DNA of 64,000 bases. Origin: Thelephora terrestris. Lineage: Eukaryota > Basidiomycota > Agaricomycetes > Thelephorales > Thelephoraceae. Position numbers and translations under genes: made by a program. The stretch is from assembly GCA_015956445.1 (NCBI GenBank), contig WIUZ02000002.1, positions 1,488,001 through 1,552,000 of the forward strand. Direction: 5' to 3'. Below are positions 58,792-64,000 of the stretch, piece after piece (the stretch's first letter is position 1; each line of letters opens with the position of its first letter). The notes below the pieces were generated by a model. It was not told the origin of the DNA. It searched no databases and saw nothing but the letters and a program-made list of their open reading frames with translations.

Positions 58792-60044
58792 TCAGTTACC
58801 GGTTTCCTCTCCCATGGCCACGTCCTGAGTATCAAAGGAGAAGCCAAGGAACCCAACTACTTGAGATGGCCCACTAGTCCCTACATCGCTCGCAGTCACT
58901 AGCGCCTCCGCTGCTCCCCCGACAGCACCCTCACCATGGTGGGCATGTTGATGAACATGACCTGGGGCAGCTCCGCCGCCATCATCCAGGTCGAAATGGC
59001 CCTGCTGCTGAGCTGGGGCAACTTCTTGCACCGTCTCGGGTTGATGTTGGATTTTTACTTGCAGGTTGTCTGGCAGTTGCTCGGCGCTTGTTTGGAAGAA
59101 CTTCGTGAAAACACCTGGATCGAGTCCTAATGAGGCGAGCGTAGGTTCTTCCACATCCTGGAGCTTGTACACGACTGATAAGATACCAGCGATCACAGCA
59201 TCCTGTCTCGGGAGTTGTGTGCAAGATTGCCAACAAATCGAGCACTTCGCCCCAATGCGTTGGAAGGTGTCGATGACACAGGCGCAGCATGCAACATGAA
59301 AACAACTTAGGCTTAATAACCACGGTGAGAATCACTATAGCAATGGATAGAGACGAGCCTCACCTGTGTGGCACTTGCAATAGTCCTAAATAGACGGGGC
59401 ACTTGAGTTGAATCGCCAGTTCGCTAACAACCTGACCAGGAGGGATGGGCGATGTTAGAACGTATGGAAGTCAGATAATCCTGTGCCCTGCACCTGACCT
59501 ACGATGCCCTTTACAGCGCGTGTAGCGTGGGCAACATTTTTAAACTCGCTACGGAGTTCCTCTAGCTTCCCTTCCTTGGCTCCAATCTCTCCTGTCAGCT
59601 CGTTGGTGCGCAGGGTGTGACCTTCAGCTTGAACTTGCAACTCTTTCCGAAGCTGCGTGAGCTCTTCTTTGCGGCGATTATACTTGAGCTCAAGGGTTAG
59701 GAACCCACGCTGGAGTAATTTGTATTTCTTCCAGGGTGTTATTCAGGAGATGCGGAGCAAAAGTAGGATCAAACCTCTTGGAGTTCAGTATAAGCGCCTT
59801 CCTCAGAGGATCCGGCAGTAGATCGGAAAGGCCTTGCCGCTGCTTGACTATTGGCTTTAGTATTGGCTTTGAGTGGGGATTCTCATGGGGAATATGTGCG
59901 TTGTGAGATGGAGGGAGCGTAGTATGGCGAAGATGTGCCTTGCGGGGTAGAAGGGGGATGAGGTGAAGCACTGGCAGTCGTCGCCAGCATTATTTCATGA
60001 AACCGTTGCGATAGGCTTCCTCCAGAGTCTTTATCCTTAGGCAT
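58792..60044 (-). pseudogene. RING-finger protein with coiled coil; one stop and one altered zinc ligand
   Basis: Start MPKDKDSGGSLSQRFHEIM at 60044. A Ser/Pro-rich N-terminus is followed by a coiled coil (YNRRKEELTQLRKELQVQ, LTGEIGAKEGKLEELRSEF) and a C3HC4-type RING spread over several exons: CPVYLGLLQVPH, SCFHVACCACVIDTFQ, KCSICWQSC. A long acidic tail (SFDTQDVAMGEETGN) ends at 58792. RING proteins with this layout act as E3 ubiquitin ligases. Two oddities argue for decay: an in-frame TGA at 59885-59883 in exon 1 (SP-stop-ESP), and tyrosine in place of the second zinc ligand (CPVY where CPxC is expected; codon 59392-59390). All splice junctions around the RING are in phase. Confidence 0.7.
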
Positions 60045-60235
60045 CGTGTTAATGTAAGGAGAAAGAGAGACCAGGAAAGTAAGTCGCCGCTTGGTACACG
60101 CTTGAGGCACACGGCGATGTCGACGAACATAAAGGGCAATTTCTCACGTTTATCGTGATTTCAACACAATTACAACGTGATTACAACAAGATTGACCAAA
60201 CAACGTATCGGGGCAGTAAGCTACGCGCCAGAGCG

Positions 60236-61806
60236 TCACTTTACCTCCTGGGGGGCGAGGTTGCCATCAGTCCCAAGTAAATGGCCTAGGAAACGATCGA
60301 CGGCTGAGTTTATGGACTGGACTGGGTTGCCTATGTGAGATAGCAGGTACACCGATGCCAGGAGATAGGCGAGAGATAAAGCGCCTAAAAGGTGCTGTTT
60401 CCAAGGTACCTGACGTACGCTCGTGACCTGCATCCAGCGTCAGGAGGGTGATCAACCAATGCTATTGCACACACCTTTGAAACATCGACTTCATCATCAC
60501 CGCTTTCGTCTTGGACCCCCACAGCACGACCCCGCCACACCTTGATGGTGGTTTTCTGTCCGATTTCAGACACGCAAGTTACGATGGTTCTACTTCCATC
60601 CTTGTAGTCAAAAACTCCCTAGCACAGGACAGTCGTCAAGAGAGATGATGCAAAATCATAGGAAGAGACCAACAACGGCCTGGACAATATCACCTATATG
60701 TACAAGTGCTTGAGATTGTCAAGCTGCGCAGGAATGCGACCAAACCTACCATCGTGAGGGAGCAACTGGGTTGTCTCCGATGTCCGGGAATCCAGCACAC
60801 GTGCGCCTCTACTTGTGCCGCCCACCACAAGTGCATCACCGTCCTTTGCGAAGGTCACAGGGACTGGTAGGTTCATTTGTGGATTGATGTGGATTGGGAC
60901 AGTGTGTCGAATTGTTCTGTCCGAGAGCGAGTACCAATCGAACCCGTCGAAGAGGTTTGATACAACTACGAATTGCTCATCAGGAGACACCGAGGACCGA
61001 CCGCTACTCGAGCGTTCAGCGGAAAGTCGCTACATAGGGCGGCTGACGAAACTCACATGTATCTTGTGCGTGGAACAATTTTCCACTTGATCATCATGGA
61101 TCGGATATCCCAGCAGCTGCGGAAATCTCCGTTAGAGTTCGACGGCTTAGGAACAAGCGGCTTACACGATGCCGTGCTCGAAGTATGCGACCAGCAGCGA
61201 GTCCTTCTCTTGCAGAAAGTGCAAAGAACGGGCGGTGGGCGCGGCAAGCTTTTCCTTGAGATTATCGAAGGAAGGCGGATCTGGGAGAACTCTGATGTTC
61301 CTCCACACAGCTGCAATGACGTTGTAAGCATATTCAGCACAGTTTGAGAACGTACGCACATATCGTCGTCTGCTCTATGACTGACACTTTTTCCCCATGT
61401 CCAATCGCAATTGTGGTACCCAGAGGGTCAAGGGCAACGCACTCGATGGGATCCGACATGTTGTCGATCCACGTTTTTTCGTCGCTCGAGTCCTAAGAAA
61501 TGTGAGACCGGGGAGATGAAGGATGGGGGCATTTACTTGGCTGCTGTCAAAGCAGATCGTGATGAGATCCCCGTTCACAAAACCGCAAATCACCGTCTTT
61601 GGAAAGGTGGGGTGCCAGACAAGGGAGTTTAGCGGGGACGAGTCCACAAACTTCTTGACCATTTTCCAAGTTTTGGTGGAAAAGATGAGCAGTTGGCCAT
61701 CTTGACCACCGGTGGCAAGGTACCTGCCGCTGGACGAGAATTGAAGAGCGTTGATTGAATCGATGTGTCCCAACAGAGACGTTTCTAAGTCGTAGGATAA
61801 GATCAT
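60236..61806 (-). CDS. WD40-repeat protein with C-terminal membrane helix
   Basis: Start MILSYDLETSLLGHIDSINA at 61806, followed by LQFSSSGRYLATGGQDGQLL and SPLNSLVWHPTFPKTVICGF, then VALDPLGTTIAIGHGEKVSV, ARSLHFLQEKDSLLVAYFEH, SVSPDEQFVVVSNLFDGFDW, GDALVVGGTSRGARVLDS and DGSRTIVTCVSEIGQKTTIK. These are blades of a WD40 propeller. The chain ends with HLLGALSLAYLLASVYLLSH, a single membrane-spanning helix, at 60236. Every intron I traced (about 50 bp each) keeps frame except one junction near 60640, where the exact acceptor is unsettled. The frame seems intact. The family is common in mushroom-forming fungi; the membrane tail suggests an endomembrane or peripheral role, but partners are unknown. 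Confidence 0.75.
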
Positions 61807-61809
61807 CGT

Positions 61810-62465
61810 GGAGGTCTGGAGGAAAGGTTTTTGAGCGCAGCCACGTGTGTTCGGCGAGGGCGTGTGCGGGGAGCGTGTTGATGGGTGCCAACGCATCAAC
61901 GTTGCAGACCAGCGTTGGCGAGTAGTCAAACAGCTCGCCAATCTTGAGTTCTACAGTGACAATTGTTACCCCCGTCGTCTTCAACAACTCGCTCTTGTGT
62001 ACGTGACGTTCTCATTTACTAGTGAGAAAATGCGGTTGATATGCTTCCAGACAAATTCCCATCACTTTCAGGCAGAGTACCTCGACCAGGGAAATTCCAC
62101 CTCGCAAGGCGCAATCCACCGCGACGCCGCTTCGAGCCTCTTCACCAGTATCCTCGACCCATTCTGGGACCCCCAAAAACTTCTAGGACCGGAACCTGAC
62201 CTCGAACAAATTCGGCCGCAAACGATCCGTATGTAGGCGGCGATCACCTCGTTCAGATCGGATTGGAGTTTTGATCGACATCGATGACAGATACCTGGCT
62301 GATTGCAAATAACAGACTGGCCTGGCTGCTCTAATAGGTTCAGCGTCCATCGCGGGAACGGAAACCGGCGACCTACGAAGCTGAGGGACGCGTTGAAGTC
62401 CTTGTCGTACCCCCCCCCCCCACGCGCAATCTCCGTCAAACTCCTTAAATTCGCTCTGTTAGATA
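61810..62465. other. upstream region of the WD40 gene; no recognised gene
   Basis: Short frames only. A run of C near 62410-62420 is the only notable feature. Confidence 0.4.
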
Positions 62466-62469
62466 GCAA

Positions 62470-62790
62470 AGAAGTCAGTCCGCGAGTTTTCGGTCCTGAG
62501 CGGATCAAATGATTCTCTAGGGGCGGAACGGAGGCTGGGTGGGATGCCCATGTTAGCAACGGCGCGGTTACCACTGCAGTCGGGCGGACTCAGGATCGGA
62601 CATACCGTTTCGGATCGATCTGGACGACCGTTGGCTCTTGTGGCTGGGGTTCGGTTGTGCGCGATCCCTAGGAGGCGACAGGTTTGCGGTTGATGATTGC
62701 GTTGAGGCGAAAGAGTTCGGCGCTTGGCATACAGGCCACGATCAGCACCGACTGCCGGTTAAGTTCCCAAATTGGCCGGGTTCTGGACGC
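62470..62790 (+). repeat. dispersed repeat E, copy 3
   Basis: GAGCGGATCAAATGATTCTC, the CACGATCAGCACCGACTGCC phrase and CAAATTGGCCGGGTTCTG match the copies at 49180-49460 and 16170-16290. Confidence 0.75.
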
Positions 62791-62794
62791 AGGT

Positions 62795-63200
62795 TTCCAC
62801 GAATCCATTGAAGTGAGGCCGCCCAGAGTCCGCAGCGTCTATCAAGGGGTTGGTTTGATGCGGGAACGGAAGCGATGTAAGAGACGAACGCTTCCAAGAC
62901 ATCAGGTAGTCCTGGAGTGTGACAATAGCTTGCTGTCGAAGTGCGGGAAAGCATCTGCGAAGGCTGCTCTGTCGGTGAGCGAATCTGGAAATGGCGCGAG
63001 AATGCAGGAGACTAGAGTGGAAGGAGCTTCACCTTGTGACTTCAGCAGTGATGGCTGGCACGCGTCGCAGAGCAGGTTGTTCCGCTGGATCGATTTCTGT
63101 ATGTGAAGCTTGCCTTGTTAGAATATTTCCGTTTCACTGATCGGACGTTCTTACTTTTCTGGGCGGACGCAAGAAGATGGGAGTTGGGTGTGATCGATAC
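62795..63200. other. no recognised gene
   Basis: Short open frames on both strands without motif. Confidence 0.4.
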
Positions 63201-63202
63201 AT

Positions 63203-63612
63203 ACAGCTGGTTGCGTTTCGATAGGCCTATTTCCACAAATTTAGGCCCCAAATTCTTATTTATGTTTTGATGGTATTGGTGCTCGGCATCCTGGCAGATG
63301 CCGGGGGTAGACGCACGATGCCGGGCCAATCACACGATGTTAGCTCAGGCCTCATGGCATCATCACTCGCTCCCGGTTTCGTATCCGTCCCAAGGAAGTT
63401 CCAGCACTTGCCTGGCATTGACCACTAGTTGCTGACCACCCCAAGGACCGAAAATCGAGTGGAGTAGATTAATTTACGACCCGCTGCGGACCGATGTGCA
63501 AACTGGCCGGTGCCACGATGCCGGGGTGCCGGGCCCCAGTAACATCAAAACATAAACAAAAATTTGGGGCCTAAATTTGTGGAAATAGGTCTATCGAAAC
63601 GCAACCAGCTGT
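63203..63612. mobile_element. 410-bp inverted-repeat element (MITE-like) with CAT direct repeats
   Basis: Terminal inverted repeats of about 68 bp start ACAGCTGGTTGCGTTTCGAT and end with the inverse. A CAT direct repeat lies on each side (63200-63202 and 63613-63615). The interior of about 270 bp is GC-rich and not palindromic. It carries no coding capacity. A 3-bp duplication recalls the CACTG elements, but the ends differ. Confidence 0.7.
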
Positions 63613-63615
63613 CAT

Positions 63616-64000
63616 TGTCTTCTTGTTGATCTAGAGCGATTGGTCGACTTTTGTTCGGGTCGCCGGACTCTTTGAGGTATTCGGTTGTCGGTTTGGTCTG
63701 TTTCGTTGGGGGATTGGCCATCGGGGGGCTTGGCCATCGCGTTGTGAATGTTGGGAATGCCACTACAAATCCCTCAGCCTGGGGTACACAGTGGTCGTTG
63801 CTAAACGTACTAGTTACCGTCGTCCACACGAAGCACTCAAACGCAACTGTCCGAAGGCAGTTAAATTGAGGCTAAGATGAGATGGTAGTAGAAACACCTA
63901 CGCGTAACTAGGCACATTCACGATCTCACGATCAGGGCGCAAACGTGACTAAGTAGATGATTGTGGAGGGTGTCGGTAGTGACTTGCGGTGGAACCGCGG
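63616..64000. other. no recognised gene
   Basis: A minus-strand frame (about 63829 to the element) reads TEYLKESGDPNKSRPIALDQ and runs into the inverted-repeat element, so a gene may be interrupted here. No family was recognised. Confidence 0.35.

Overview
The window looks like a repeat-rich stretch of a basidiomycete (Agaricomycetes-type) nuclear genome. The evidence is many introns of about 45-60 bp with GT..AG borders and fungal gene families that I recognise by protein motif: a vacuolar HMT1-like ABC transporter, an L-serine dehydratase, an SF1 helicase, a TET/JBP-like dioxygenase, an F-box protein, a bHLH factor, a JmjC protein, a RING protein and a WD40 protein with a C-terminal membrane helix. 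Almost every gene lies on the minus strand. No rRNA, tRNA or CRISPR array was seen.

Layout. 1-6430: decayed copies of an HMT1-type ABC transporter (cut by the window start) and an L-serine dehydratase that lacks its N-terminus. 6435-8860: dispersed-repeat fragments and a 953-bp foldback transposon with CACTGGGGGC ends. 8862-13681: an NFX1/Upf1-like helicase carrying a second CACTG foldback inside one intron, followed closely by a TET/JBP-like 2OG-Fe(II) dioxygenase with all expected catalytic residues. 13700-18870: mostly unassignable sequence with repeat fragments. 18880-25680: two tandem, diverged copies of an unrecognised coiled-coil/acidic protein gene, each beside an LTR-like promoter flank. 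26521-27886: a third CACTG foldback. 28318-30018: an F-box gene with one internal stop. 30900-33145: an unassigned region with a 320-bp tandem duplication and dispersed repeats. 33405-37009 and 44576-48619: two giant foldback elements (3.6 and 4.0 kb) whose arms carry telomere-like CCTAA/CCTAAA and TTATC arrays. Between them are a probable MED25-type vWA gene, fragments of an MFS transporter and of another gene, and a bHLH factor. 48630-50190: more dispersed repeats. 50651-61806: a more ordinary gene block (JmjC protein, an unknown small protein, a plus-strand unknown, a RING protein and a WD40 protein). 62460-64000: repeats and a 410-bp inverted-repeat element.

Two themes tie the window together. 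First, five hairpin-shaped elements sit in 64 kb, and four of these carry their own reiterated internal word; a sixth, smaller inverted-repeat element lacks such an array. The three CACTG elements have 3-bp target duplications (CACTA/CMC-like), and one giant foldback has an 8-bp duplication. Second, host genes are decaying: three long reading frames each carry a single in-frame TGA at a place where CGA is plausible, which would fit CpG transition in methylated DNA, and several carry 1-2 nt frameshifts. All product calls rest on motif recognition by eye; no database search was possible.
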